Below are positions 13,601 to 25,000 of a stretch of DNA of 64,000 nt, in pieces. The notes below the pieces were generated by a model. That model was not told the DNA's origin. It saw nothing but the letters and a program-made list of their open reading frames with translations, and ran no database searches. The stretch covers positions 868,001-932,000 of the forward strand of contig CM066919.1 in assembly GCA_033964015.1 (NCBI GenBank), given 5' to 3'. The DNA is from Scolanthus callimorphus (taxonomy: Eukaryota > Cnidaria > Anthozoa > Actiniaria > Edwardsiidae). The stretch's first letter is position 1; every line of letters begins with the position of its first letter. A program made the position numbers and the translations under genes.

Positions 13601-14622
13601 CATATTTAGGAGTCATTTAAAAGCCCTGCACCCTGAACTAGCATCTTACTGGGCACAGCAAGGACATTCAGTTGGGAGTCAAGGCTCCACAAGCATAATG
13701 TTATGATAATAATGCTGCAGTTTTACAATAGGTTCCACAACAGGTAGCAGGTAGTCATGTAGCAGGTTGCAAGAAGCAGGTCAATTATCTCAATTTTACA
13801 GCAAATAGTACAGTACAGCAAATTTCAAGCTATTTTCATAGGATCCGAGGGGTTTTCAAATGCAACCTGCTACCTGCAAAATAGACACATCAATTAATAG
13901 AGTGTATTTCACATGACTGTAGTGATAAGCATGTACGCTTTGGGGTATACCATTAATTACCATGCAACACGTACAAGGCGGCATGCATACAAGGCGACAT
14001 GCTGCATGTACATTCATTATAGCTGAAATTTCCATGTGACCAATTGGGCAATTCCAGAAAATATAATGTACCCCCACCACAGGCTTCAAAAACTCCCCCA
14101 TGCCAAATTCCGAGTTTGAAAATTTAGAATTTCCAAATGCTGCCCGTCCCTGGGGTACATATATTTTCTGGAATTGCCCATTCTGAATAAAACCTGCAGG
14201 AGTGTTTTACTGACCTTGGTAAAGAAACTAGTGATGCTTTGCTGATTTGATTTTTCCTGTTATATGAAAAGACAACATATTCAGTAAACACTGCTCTAAA
14301 AGTATGTAACTTACTTATATCGAATTGACCTGTTGTTGATCAAGATCATCTTGATCGGCTTTATGCTTTGCTCCTGTTTGAAGAGCAGTAGTTAAGTTAT
14401 GTGGCTTAAAAAACAAGCGATTTCGAACAATTTCTTAGGTAATCAAATTAAAATATACAGAGTGCACTTTATCTTTAAGACCTACAGCAGGTCATTCAGT
14501 TACAACACAAGACGCAAGAATTTTCAAAGGAAAACGGCTTTACTTTGATCGTGAGTGAGCAAGATTTTAGAAATTTCACCCTAAATACGTACCTCTCCCT
14601 TGTCCTTCGCTGTTTTAATCAT
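811..14622 (-). CDS. DNA2: DNA2 helicase/nuclease, 18 exons, C-terminus outside window
   Basis: DNA2 is a nuclear and mitochondrial enzyme that trims 5' flaps during Okazaki fragment maturation and resects DNA ends; it joins a RecB-type nuclease to a superfamily 1 helicase. Exons in transcript order: 14593-14622, 14215-14256, 13462-13510, 12883-12932 (GC donor), 11446-12357, 10369-11000, 9520-9782, 8643-8861, 6971-7273, 6636-6773, 5964-6182, 4847-5305, 4541-4604, 3815-4069, 3033-3276, 2642-2770, 1703-1896, 811-1040. Phases close at every junction, giving about 1477 codons here. The last exon stops after the QYRM motif, so the final helicase motifs lie left of base 1. Nuclease, iron-sulfur and helicase motifs all match the human enzyme (1060 residues) in order. 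The extra length is an N-terminal extension of about 570 residues. Identification is firm; the first four small exons are less certain because they rest on splice sites and phase alone. Confidence 0.95.
1548..1652. mobile_element. hairpin MITE in DNA2 intron
   Basis: Two arms of about 25 bases (GCATGATAGTGAGATTTGTC at the left, its near-complement at the right) flank a short centre, giving a foldback element of about 105 bases. It has no coding capacity. It lies in the intron between exons 17 and 18. Confidence 0.6.
1972..2048 (+). mobile_element. tRNA-like sequence, probable SINE head or tRNA pseudogene
   Basis: The segment holds a good A box (TAAGCTTAGTGGTAGAGC) and a B box (GGGTTGAAACCCC) at tRNA spacing, with a loop that would give anticodon GTT. 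The anticodon stem pairs poorly and no matching seven-base acceptor stem closes it. A tRNA-derived SINE or decayed tRNA is therefore likelier than a working tRNA. The (AATAG)n tract that begins about 110 bases downstream could be a SINE tail. Confidence 0.45.
2157..2576. repeat. (AATAG)n microsatellite blocks
   Basis: AATAG/GAATA pentamers fill about 2157-2200 and 2483-2576, separated by non-repetitive intron sequence. Both blocks are in the DNA2 intron between exons 16 and 17. Confidence 0.8.
4847..9782 (-). CDS. DNA2: DNA2 exons 7-12: nuclease core and 4Fe-4S cluster
   Basis: This block holds the RecB-like nuclease. Visible motifs in order: [11 protein letters not shown] (9520-9782); [12 protein letters not shown], with the first iron-sulfur cysteine, and GTLLHDLF, with the catalytic histidine (8643-8861); WSPRFGLKG joined to KVDATVEV, with the metal-binding aspartate (6971-7273 to 6636-6773); PLELKTGK, the Glu-x-Lys pair (6636-6773); [11 protein letters not shown], the QxxxY motif (5964-6182); and [10 protein letters not shown], the remaining three cluster cysteines (4847-5305). 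All catalytic and cluster residues are intact, so the gene looks functional. The exon at 4847-5305 goes on into the beta-barrel region that links nuclease and helicase. Its splice acceptor at 5306-5307 lies about 55 bases from a 20-base tandem array discussed separately. Confidence 0.95.
5362..5585. repeat. 20-base tandem array, about 11 copies, next to a DNA2 splice acceptor
   Basis: The unit reads GATGCGATTTACACACGCGG on the plus strand, with variants TTTACAAACGCGGG and TTTACGCACGCGGG. The array occupies the intron just upstream (in transcript sense) of exon 4847-5305. Its long open frames simply reflect the lack of stops in the unit; they are not genes. Confidence 0.9.
7540..7770. mobile_element. 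inverted-repeat element shared with 56545-56830
   Basis: The stretch from TCAAAGCTTCAGGAGGCTAG through AAAATAGCACGAAAAAAGCG to GCGGAATCTACC and GATATCTCGTC recurs in opposite orientation near 56640-56820. Both copies contain internal complementary pieces around AAAATAGCAC and GCTATTTTC. This is a non-coding dispersed element in a DNA2 intron. Confidence 0.6.
7829..8170. repeat. 16-base minisatellite, about 21 copies
   Basis: The unit ACCTTGCTACGCTGTT repeats with few changes; copies diverge towards the right end (TTGCAATG, TTGCTATG). It lies in the DNA2 intron between exons 8 and 9. It stays open in several frames, giving artificial Leu/Cys/Tyr-rich ORFs. Confidence 0.9.
8359..8632. mobile_element. 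MITE with about 35-base terminal inverted repeats
   Basis: The left end ACGGCTGTTTTGAGTATTCT is matched in inverse at the right end (AGAATACTTAAAACAGCTGT). The interior, about 200 bases, has no ORF. Its right end is a few bases from the donor of DNA2 exon 8643-8861. Confidence 0.65.
9222..9382. mobile_element. short foldback element
   Basis: GATTTACACTAGA and TCTAGTGTAAACC face each other around a centre of AAGCACAAGCGCAAGG-type sequence. A related sequence is at 50583-50672. It is non-coding and lies in the intron between DNA2 exons 7 and 8. Confidence 0.45.
10369..14622 (-). CDS. DNA2: DNA2 exons 1-6: long N-terminal regulatory extension with PIP box
   Basis: These six exons encode about 570 residues of low-complexity, Ser/Thr/Lys-rich sequence before the conserved DNA2 core. 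The start is the ATG at 14620-14622, followed by ten codons and a GTACGT donor. Exon 2 (14215-14256) reads [11 protein letters not shown], a canonical PCNA-interacting box (Q15, I18, F21, F22 in the predicted protein). The large exons hold many SP/TP sites, including SPVNKK (CDK-like), and a KEN tripeptide in RKENGVTPP that could be an APC/C degron. Human DNA2 lacks such a long leader. Budding-yeast Dna2 has an N-terminal regulatory domain of a few hundred residues, so this may be an ancestral-type arrangement or an independent gain. No folded domain is recognisable. Exon 4 (12883-12932) needs a GC-AG intron, which lowers confidence for that junction. Confidence 0.75.
14045..14180. mobile_element. 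MITE with TGGGCAATTCCAGAAA ends
   Basis: Terminal inverted repeats of about 30 bases (TGGGCAATTCCAGAAAATAT and complement) enclose a G/C-run interior. A second member with the same ends is at 36525-36771. It sits in the intron between DNA2 exons 2 and 3. Confidence 0.7.
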
Positions 14623-14730
14623 CGTAAATCAGACCAATGACTATCCTGTGACATTTTATTCAGTTAGATCTTGCAAAAGGCCCCAGTAAAATGGTAATTT
14701 TGGATACGTGATCTTCTTGCGAGACAAAAC

Positions 14731-14740
14731 TCCCGCCAAA
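14731..14740 (-). promoter_or_regulatory. E2F site upstream of DNA2
   Basis: On the minus strand this reads TTTGGCGGGA, the classical E2F/DP consensus, about 110 bases upstream of the predicted DNA2 start codon. E2F control is well known for DNA replication genes, so the position supports both the assigned start and S-phase expression. Function is inferred from sequence only. Confidence 0.6.
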
Positions 14741-15874
14741 TCCTTCGCCATTTTGTTTATCACTAAATGGCAAAACCGCTGACGATATGCAGGCTCAAGG
14801 CCTTTGGTTATCGCACAAAATTATATCTGCAAAGATGACCGCAATCGCAGACGCAAGAAAATCGCGACGTTGAGTTCCCTTGTGCTTTGCTTCGAGATTT
14901 CGTGCCGTCCAAATGGCAACGACCGTTTACGAAAGGGAAAATTGCATCGGCGACCAACCTACTGCCCAAACGACCACTTCAACATTTACCGCTCTATTTC
15001 CCATCCATCCCTCACTATTTCCTATCGACCTCTCCCTTTTTCATAATCCATCCCTCCCTCCTCTACCATATATTTTAGTAGAAACCCACTCGCATACTAT
15101 CACGAATCCTGCAATCTGCTCAACGTATCGCGCAGCACTGCTGACGTTGCAAGGTTGTTATCGTTGGTGCACCCAACGATAGTTTGCACCCCAACTCCAA
15201 CCTGTAAAACTTTGTTTCTCAAAGTTGCAATTGCAACTATTGTTTGTTGTTGCGTGACATGTTTGCAGTGACATGACAATCGCGCAACATGGATCAAATA
15301 GCTTGCAACCAAGCAATCCCTCGGGTCGAACAAAAGCTCTGTAAGGGAGCGTGCTTAATTTATTGGTGGTATCCCTTCGTCCCAAACCCCGCTACCTCTC
15401 TTTTCATCCCATTTTTCAAGGTGTCAGATGGCATGCGAAGAAATGCAGTACGCATGGCTTCACGTCGCTAGAAATGAACAGTAGTTGTTTGGCCATGCAC
15501 CCGGTATTTCGAACCTTAATAAAGTTACCCCTGCTACGTACTCTAGATTTTCTAGAATGGTCTGTTGGCTAGTGAATTTCAGCACTGCTACAATTCAGTT
15601 AATGATTCAAGGTGTCTGCAGGCTTCGGCACGAAATGCCGTGCGCATGGCTTTACGTCCTTATACTTGATATTTGGTCTATATCCGTGAGCACGGCATTT
15701 CGAGCCCTAATACCTTTAGTATTGATAGCCCTGCTAGGGCGTCAAAAACGGACGCAAGAGGATTGTTACTATAAGCCCTACTACAACTCTCCGTGTTTTT
15801 TAACACCATTAGCTTTCTCTTAGTCAACTACATAACCTTGGCTCGGACAGAACGTGGAAAACATGTTATATTTA

Positions 15875-16835
15875 GGGACCGTTCATTTTTTATAGGGAGG
15901 GGGGGCTGGTGGAAATGAGGGGAGACCCTGTTTTTTTTGGGTGGCCCCCCCTTTCATGTCCGTATTTTTTTAGGTGGCCCCCCCAACCAATGTATTTTTT
16001 CTGGTGCCCCCCCCCCCCCCCCCCCCTTATAAATGCTTGCCCTGTAAGATAGATTCTTGCCTAAGTGATGCAGTCTCATTCTTCTTAACGTTTTTCTTAC
16101 TTCTGTCGAAGCTAAGGAACCGATCCCCCTCAGAACTATTAAGCGTTTTCGTGACACCCACCTCAGGTCCCCTATTTGACCTAGTAGAAGACATTTTACA
16201 TAAAGAGGGGGTCACATAATCTTTGCGCGCAAAGCGCGCCGGCAACTTTTGATAACCGCATTTCATCAAGCCTCAGAAAAAGGGTAGATGGTTTTTTGTG
16301 TATAGTAACCAAAGCCTGTCAGGAGCCCAGGAAATACGCTAATTGTATAGGTTATACTGAAAGCTCCTAGTGAAGGGCTCCTGAGCCTTTAGGTAATATT
16401 TTTCATGCGCTCCGCAAATGAAGAAATTAACGTTTAGCCCAAATGACTAAACGTTGAACTCACGCTTACCTTAGGTGTGTTTTTTCAAACATAGAGCTGC
16501 CCGGCAGGCCTATCATATCAGCAGTGCATATTATATGTTAAATTCTTCATGCGCGCGAAGCGCGCCGAAATTTTTATTAAGTATTGAGTGAAATTAGAAA
16601 CATATAAGCGTGTTGAAACAGGTAACAAACATATTGCACAGTTGCATGCTGTAAAAAATACAAACATTTCGTTTCCTCCCTGTTATGTGCTTGTATTTTT
16701 TTGGGTGACCCCCCCTTTAGTGGCGTATTTTTTTGGGTGACCCCCCCCCCTTTGAGGCCGTATTTTTTTGGGTGACCCCCCCCCCCCCCCTCATCTCCAC
16801 CAGCCCCCCCTCCCTGATAAAAAATGAACGGTCCC
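15875..16835. mobile_element. MITE, 960 bases, TTA target duplication
   Basis: The ends are GGGACCGTTCATTTTTTAT and its complement, and complementarity continues for about 50 bases into GGAGGGGGGGCTGGTGG. TTA flanks both sides (15872-15874 and 16836-16838). The interior has repeated TTTTTTGGGTG(A/G)CCCCCC blocks and a run of about 18 C near 16008-16026. There is no transposase; it is non-autonomous. Confidence 0.8.
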
Positions 16836-17117
16836 TTAAGCAATAAAAGTACTTTCCGCGTGGTCTCTGGTTTCTTACAAACACGAGGGGGATGTTGGGA
16901 GAACTGATCAAAACTTGAAAGACACGAGCCGCAAGCGAGTGTCTTTCAAGTTTTATCAGTTCGACAAACATTCACCTGAATTATATGCATAATAGAAGTT
17001 CAAAAGATAGCCGTGTTGATTTATGAATGTTCACCGAAGACAGACGTTTGCTAGCATTTTATTCAAAGCTAAATTACATATGCCAGAAGAATGGAAGCTC
17101 AGGTATATAAGGCATGG

Positions 17118-17203
17118 AACCCTGGGGACCAGAGGCTGAAACTCTGCCCTTTCGCGTTTGAGAATTCTTTGGACCTCGAGCCTCTGGTTTCCAGGGTAAA
17201 GGC
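17118..17203. mobile_element. small foldback element
   Basis: ACCCTGGGGACCAGAGGC at the left and GCCTCTGGTTTCCAGGGT at the right pair across a centre of about 50 bases. Non-coding. Confidence 0.55.
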
Positions 17204-18659
17204 ATGGGTGCTTTTCATAAAAATGCGAAAAACACTGAAAAAAATTCCCTAGGGTAGATAAAATGTCTTGCGTAGAATGTTTTCCGTTAAGGTTGCTCTA
17301 CCCGGTGAGACGTTTCATTTGATGTATTTGGTTACCATGTCAACGGGTTGCGTGACTTGCAAGAGCGTGACAAAGACACAATTTTCTTTCAGTCCTCTGC
17401 ATTCCATACAAATGGTTTCCCAATGGGTTTTATTATGGCTAGTGTCGGGGGTACATTACCATTCCAACGAGGCGGGCTGTCCAAGTTATCCATATTTTAA
17501 GAAAATGAGAGGTACATCATAATACATCATCACAAATATAGCTATTCGCAAAATCATTACAGCCAGCCTCGTTAGATCAATAATCTACGCTAGAGATAAC
17601 AGTGTCGTCTTTTTAGAGATCGAGCGGGCTTCCTGTGGTATCTTGTCTACCTTGTTTCCAGGGTTTTGACCGTGATAAACACAGTGGAAAATGCACATAA
17701 CATCTTTTCTCAAGTGTATCTGAGTTCTGGTTGAGTTTTAAGCTTTCTAGGTCAATCATATCAAGAAAATTTCGCCAAAAGCTGTCGTTTTGCCGACGTT
17801 GCAAAACTTCCTTATTAGGGAATCCCCCTTCCTTATTTGGAAGGTCTGTAAGTACTTTTCCTCACATCTTAGCGAAAAAAGCAGGAAAATTGACCAAAAC
17901 TTGCAGATACTCGAGAAACATCCTTCTCTTGGTCGCCATTTTGTTTTTGCCCCCGCCGAGGGGCCTGAGTCACGTTTTGAACACCACAGGCAACCCGCGC
18001 GGATTTGCCATAAAAACGACAGCACTTTCTTGATATGGAAAATAGTGAAAAACTTACTAGGATTCCAAATATGGTATGCAGATATTTCCTTATAAGGAAG
18101 TTGAAGAAAGTCGACACATTTACAAGGGAACTATCTTGATATAGACCATTTTCCGAGAAATTATATTTAAGGTCAGAGGTCATACATTTGTTGCCATAGA
18201 GACCAACATTGGTGAAAATGTTGGAAAAAAAAGTCAATCAGAAATCAACAGAATCCTGTCATAAAATGTTTTTATTCTCCTATATACATTCACGTACATT
18301 GGATCATTAGAGACAACAAATATGTAGTATTGTCATGTTTAATTTGTTACACGATCAATGGCATTCACTTTAATCACCATAGCGCCGTCTAACTCGGGGG
18401 TAGAAGCGGAATAATTAAATATTGAATATCGACTCGATATCCAGTTTTGATTGGGAATATCCGGGAAAATCTAGTATATGGAATGGGAATATTCAATCCG
18501 TAAAGCTAGCGGAATACGGAATGTTTAAAATTTAAATGTTCCGCCTTACATACATAAACTTTATTAAAGTGTCAAGTGTCACTTTTTGCGCGAGTTTTCT
18601 TCGCTCCTCTCATTCCACGGGGACGCTTATTTACGCATTCATAATAGTATGCGAGTGTT

Positions 18660-18910
18660 AATTCTGTATCTAGACCTCGAGGCCGAATGTACTATTGATA
18701 TCATTGCACGTACATGAGGACGAGAGGACTAATTGTTTTAGTATAAACCAACTAGTTGGTCGGTTTAGCAATGAACTCCATTATTTTATGTTGAAAAATC
18801 ACGTTTTCTTGCAAAGAACGGCGGTGGTTTAATTGTCAGGTACGGTCTATCACTAATAGACCATTAGTAGCTCGCCCAATCAGAATGCAGGGTTTGTAAT
18901 AGACCATAGT
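18660..18910. mobile_element. paired palindrome and MITE sharing the ACTAAAACAATTAGAC junction
   Basis: A hairpin at about 18668-18735 (TAGACCTCGAGGCC facing GAGGACGAGAGGACTA) abuts a MITE at about 18735-18910 with ends TTTTAGTATAAACCAACTA and its inverse. The junction reads GGACTAATTGTTTTAGTA. The same two modules, inverted, are at 56240-56525. Confidence 0.65.
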
Positions 18911-19073
18911 TGGTTTATACTAAAGTTGGATAGAAGACTTTGCCTGTATAAATGACACTTGATTTGTAACTATGTATGTATACTTCGGGAAATTTGAAAT
19001 TCTACTACTTTACCCCCAAGAAACGGTCGTGAGAAACAAAAATCGGAGAGGGGGGAATAAATGATTCTAAAAG

Positions 19074-22000
19074 TTATTTAGTACATTTAGTTGAGAGCCA
19101 GATTATGAGACCGATTGCGCCAGCCACGACCACAACGATGACTAGGATGCAACACATTTTCTTGCGCGACGCTTTCTGAAACAAGTGATGGATAACGTGT
19201 CAATGTTAAAGATTCTCAGTCAGCCGCCATTTTGTCAGCCTAGCAAAATACCGAGCCAGAGGAAGAATCCATTTCCATCGGTTGATGAAATAATGTCGAT
19301 TGAATTCGGTAAATAAAATGTAAATCTTTGTTTTCAGATGGTAAGTTTTTCGAGATTTCTACACGTAATTCTTAAATAGAGTGGATTTCAGATGACCGTC
19401 GTAAGTAAATCAGGCTTGCGTTTTCTACTATAGGAGGATAAGCCCCTGATAAGCAATGTTAGGAATCAGCCCCCCTTATTTTTGGGGCAGGGGTGGTCGC
19501 CGTACCTCTTAGGGTTTAAAATCAGGCCTCTGGCACCTTTTAGGAGGTAAAATCCGAAAACTTGCGCAATTTTTTTTTAGATAGGTATCTGTTAGAGGTC
19601 CGTTCTAGCAAAAACAAGCAAATCACACTTGTTGGTAGCGTGCATTTCAGACGTATTTTCCCTTGTAAAAAATAGGAGAGAAAATTACTAGGGAAAATAC
19701 GTCTTGTTGGTACCTTTTAGTTGCCGAAATCAACTAAGCGACACCATTCGTTCGCATGTTTGAGTTTGGTACCTTTTAGGGGTAAAATCGAAAGATTCCG
19801 ACGAGCACCCCCGCCCCACAAATAGGAGAGGGGGGGAATCAGACTGTTCGCGGGAGCTATAAGATGATGTGTTTCCTTCTGTGTTATTCCTGCGCTTTAC
19901 TTGCCGGTTTCGTAAGCATCGTTAATTTTCATTCAGTTAGTGCACACTTGCGACATAAGAAAAATATACGACATAAGAAAAATATCACGCGAACACAGTT
20001 TAGTGGTTTCCAAACGTTGAAGTCGACAAAAAATAACATAAGATTGCTTTGGTGAAGTAATCTAATGATGATCCATGGAAAATACTGTTTATTTCATTTG
20101 TTTCCCCGTGCTTTTTTCGTTGCAACATAACGTCCTTATGTCGTTATGTCGCTAGTGTGCACCGGGCTTTATACTTACGCTATTGCAGGGGCGTAGCTAG
20201 GGGGGGGGGGGGGGGGGAGGATTCCTGGGGTGCCCAGGACCCCCTTTAGGCACAAAAAATACAGTAAACATTAAGGTTGTGACCCCCCTTGCTGAAGACC
20301 TGGCTACGCCCCTGTATTGTCGTTATATTATTGTACTTAGAACCAGTTCATGATTGGAGTAATGTGGAGTACAAGGACAAGTATAGTACTATATCCTCAC
20401 TGCATACTATTGTTCGCATCGCAATAGAAGCTAAGGTATGGGGTGATCTGCGAGTGCGGAACAAGTAATATGCAGCGAGGCCTGGAACACGCGCTGGTCA
20501 ACCGCCGACGGGGGATGGGGGGTGGGAAAAACGTCTGAACACTTCAACTGAGCGGCTGAACGGACTGAATTAATTATTCCTGAGCGTGTTCTTATACGAA
20601 GCTCTCATTAGTATGCAGTGAGAATAGTACTATATCCTCACTGCATACTATTGTTCGCATCGCAATAGAAGCTAAGGTATGGGGTGATCTGCTCGTGCCG
20701 CTCCACAAAATATTATAGTACGACCATCTATAGGCTCGGTTTCCAGCCGTGGCGGGGTTGATGAAACCTTGATAAAGGCTCCGCAAAACCATCACGGCTG
20801 GAAACCGAACCTAGGGGCTAGGCCATCTACCGATGGCAGGCTCAAAATCACCACACCCATCTCTTCTCTCTTTCATAACTAAACCCCGAAACTCAGAAAT
20901 CCCAATCTCTTCTCCCAATCCTCAGAAAATCCAAATCTCCTGAACAATAATAATAATTGAACCACGGAACAATACCTAGGGCGTGAGGCTCGTTAAAACG
21001 CGTACGTGAACTAAATAGTACAATTGAAAGAAAAGAAGTTTATGAAAAACCACATACAAGTATATACACGTACATATATATATACATATGAAGAGTAAAA
21101 CGAGGAAGAAAACTGCAACTTCTCACAGACTGGGTACAGGGTCGCTACTAAACGTGTAGAGTCAAACTGGGCATCATGGCCATGTTAGGGGGACGGCAGT
21201 AGCCCAACGAAGGGTTGGGATCCCTGTGTGATGGATCTGAGTTGAACAACGCCCGTCCGGGCATAAGACTTGGTGGTTACAAACCCAACTGTGAATAGCC
21301 TAAAGTGTCGCCTAGATAAAAGACGGAAACGAACGCAAAAGAAACAGAAACACAGGGAACCCAACCCTTCGATGAGCCAGGACGCAGACTATGTCTGTCA
21401 GGACCGTTGTTAAATGGTCCCCCCAACAACATCGAAGAGTTTGGATCCCAAGTGTTATTTTTGCGAATGATAACCTTCAACGTGCCACGTTTTGTACACT
21501 GTTACCCCCCTGGAACCTTCCACGCACCACGTGCGGAGTCTGCGTACACACTGTTCCGAAACCTTCCACGCACTACGCGCGGAGTCTGCGTATGATAGAT
21601 AAATAGATAACCTTCCACGCACTACGCGCGAAGTCTGCGTATGATAGATAAATAGATAACCTTCCACGCACTACGCGCGGAGTCTGCGTATGATAGATAA
21701 ATAGATAGCCTTCCACGCTCCGAGTGATAGCCTTCCACGCACCGAGTGCGGAGTCTACGCGCACACAATATTACCCTTATGGTAATCACCTCCGACGCAC
21801 CGAGTGCGGAGACTATGCACACACAATATTAACATTGTGATAAACACCTTTCACGCACCCCGAGTGCGGAGTATTTGCGCACACAATAGCACTTTTGTGA
21901 TATTAACCTTCCACGCACCCCGAGTGCGGAGTCTATGTGCACACAATATTACCCTTGTGATAATAACCTTCCACGCGCCCCGAGTGCGGAGTCTTTGCGC

Positions 22001-25000
22001 ACACAATGTCACTTTTATGATAATAACCATACACGCACCCCTGTGCGGAGTCTTTGCGCGCACAATATCACTTTTGATAACCCTCCACGCACCCCGAGTG
22101 CGGAGTCTTTGCGCACACAATATCACTTTTGTGATATTAACCTTCCACGCACCCCGAGTGCGGAGTCTTTGTGCACACAACATTACCCTTGTGATAATAA
22201 CCTTCCACGCACACCGAGTGCGGAGTCTTTGCGCACACAATATCACTTATGATAATTACCTTCCACGCACCCCGGGTGCGGAGTCTTTGCGCAAACAATA
22301 GCACTTTTATGATAATAACCTTCCACGCACACCGAGTGCGGAGCCTTGCGCACACAATATCACTTTTATGATATTAACCTTCCACGCACCCTGAGTGCGG
22401 AGTCTATGCGCACACAGTATTACCCTTGTGATAATAACTTTCCACGCACACCGGGTGTGGAGTCTATGCGCACACAATATTACCCTTGTGATAATCACCT
22501 TCCACACACCGATTGCCGCGGAGTCTATGCGCGCACAATATTACTGTGGTAATCACCTTCCCCGCACCGAGCGCGGAATCTAATGCACACATAAATAGTA
22601 CCCCCGTGATAAATAATCTACCAATTATCCCATGCTTGTATACTACTAACGCTATGGAAAATAAATAAGCTACTATGGCCACCCAACGGAGAGGGAACAG
22701 AGACGGGAAAATTGACCTAGCTAGAAACGGTAACGGAAAACACAAAATTCCGGCAACGAGACAATGTCCCTGACGAAATAGCCACGGCATAACGTGGAAC
22801 AACCACTGCCCAAAGCAACGAGTAACTGCGAGCGATATGTGTGAATACGGCAAGGGCATCTAAGAACACAAAGCACCCGTACAAAACCAAGAGGAAGAGA
22901 CTAAAAATGTGACGAACTAGTACTAAGCATTAAATAAACCAAACCCCAAACGAGCCCTAAGAAAACCACCCGAAGATAAAATTACCTATAGACTCCAGGG
23001 AAATTCTGGCCACTCCAGTGATTTTTGCCAGTCACAACCCATTCCTGCAACTTGTAAATTCCACGAGGCCCTAGATAGAAACCGCTCGCGGTACAACAAA
23101 CCTTATGCAATAACAGCAGCGAAAACGCAATGAAGAAACCGAAATAGCTTCTATAACAACGCCAATAACATTCCAGATGAGTATAAAGCCACGAGAAGCG
23201 ATTTTACAAACCAACAGGAAGGATATGGGAGGTGGAGGCGGTTGACCAAACTGAAGCCAGAGAAACGTCTGAACACTTCAACTGAGCGGCTGAACGGACT
23301 GAATTAATTATTCCTGAGCGTGTTCTTATACGAAGCTCTCATTAGTATGCAGTGAGAATAGTAGAGTACAAAGCAAGTCATAATCATCAGAAGTTAAATA
23401 AGATAAACTAAAACTACAAATCCCCAAAACAAGTTGTACTGTGGTCTAAAAATCGTTGAACTGGCACTCACGCCCTTATTGATCCATTTTTGAATTTATC
23501 TCAATCCCGATTGGCTAGTGTGCGTTTACTATTCGACACTCATCTGAAATCTGCTCTCATTGGAACGAGAATAATTCCTGTCAATTATTGAGAATAATTC
23601 AACTGTATTGCAAAAGCTGATTCTTACCTGGAATTCTCGAGCTTTTTCAAGCTGAACTCTTGCAGTCTCCACGTGAACTGCTGCACTCTCAACATTGGCC
23701 TCAATCTGAATGATATCTGCACATCAATATAAACAAATGGTTTTTATAAGTCAATAGAAAATCAACGAGGACAGTGCCGCGGACTAGAGGTCCATTCCGG
23801 GGGGGGGGGGGGGGGGGGAGGGGGGAGGATACTCCACCCAAAGAAGGGAAGGCCGGGTGTTCCGCTCGAACAAAATGTGACCCTGTTATAATGACAGAAA
23901 AACCGCTAATTTTCATACCCTGTTCATGACAAAAGGCACGAAATATCGAAAAATGAATGCCGTTGCCGCGACATGAAGAAAATTTGATAAATTCCGATAC
24001 CCTGTCTATGACCAGAAGCTCAAAAACCCTGTTCAGCGGATCGTCCCGATATAGTCAATATATGATAGGACTCCACAGGGAATCCATTGTTTTAGCACAA
24101 ACTCACTAGCATACTACCTTTGATTTGTTGATTTGTTGCTAAAAACTGGCTCCCATTCACGCTGGGACCAACCACCCCCCTAAATGAGTCATCAAAACGT
24201 GGGCAAAAATCAATTCTCGACATAACTTTCTACCCTTGTGTCTATTTTTACCAAACTTCGTACATTGGATAACATTATGAAGACACACATTTTTCACCTA
24301 TTGAGTGGTCACCATGGTGTTTGTGACGTCACTGACGATGACGTAATTATTGGACTATTTTTTATAATGTCGAATCTGCTTGCTTTTTGTAGCGGCAATG
24401 ATAGATTATTATAACAAGAGAAGCTGAAAATCGAAAACCGTTTGCGTTTTGGGTTTATATTAGCTGAGTTATGATTTTTTTATAAGGTTGGATCTACCTT
24501 AACAATTGAAAAAAATTACAAAATAATTAATTTTTGTAGGGTAACATATCAAGACGTTTGCAGCCTAACCTTGTCGACTTGCCGCTTTCCTTATTAGGAA
24601 TTCCCCCTTACCTTATTTGGAAGGTCTGTAAGTACTTTTCCTCATATTTTAGCGAAAAAAGCAGAGAAATCCACCAAAACTTGCAGGTATTCGAGAAACA
24701 TCGTACTCATGGCCGCCATTTTGTTTTTGTCTCCGCCAAAGGGCCTGGGGCAAAACACAGGTAGCCCGCGCGTATTCACAGAAAACGACAACGCTATCTC
24801 GATATGCGTCATTTCACAGTCAAATATCTTAGTATATAAGTTATACTAGTTGACTACAAAAGAATTGTAATCATTTCCATTCTCGATAAACTCATGACGT
24901 CATAGATTATGACGTCACAATCTAACAACGCTTTATATCTTCGCTCTAAGGACGAAATTCTAAATTTTAAAATCATACGATTTTAGATACCATTTTGCTT

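Larger units (their letters stand above)
14770..18040. other. intergenic spacer, repeats only
   Basis: Between the DNA2 promoter and the syntaxin duplication no exon-like reading frame with plausible splice sites was found on either strand. Contents: a fragment of the GTAGAAACCCACTCGCATAC repeat at 15074-15120, a 960-base MITE at 15875-16835, a partial copy of the 45004 element at 16836-16966, a small hairpin at 17118-17203, and a dispersed repeat at about 17740-18040 that recurs at 24550-24800. Confidence 0.6.

Noticed and set aside
21804..22301. 165-residue ORF with repeated FHAPRVRSLCAHN-type units, and its antisense partners
   Set aside because: Product of the 60-base minisatellite, whose period keeps frames open on both strands. 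Indels break the frame and there is no start context or splice support.
23700..23716. Alternative acceptor TTCAG inside the distal second exon that would remove the insertion
   Set aside because: Joining exon 26252-26324 there gives an immediate TGA stop, so the upstream acceptor is the only usable one I can see.
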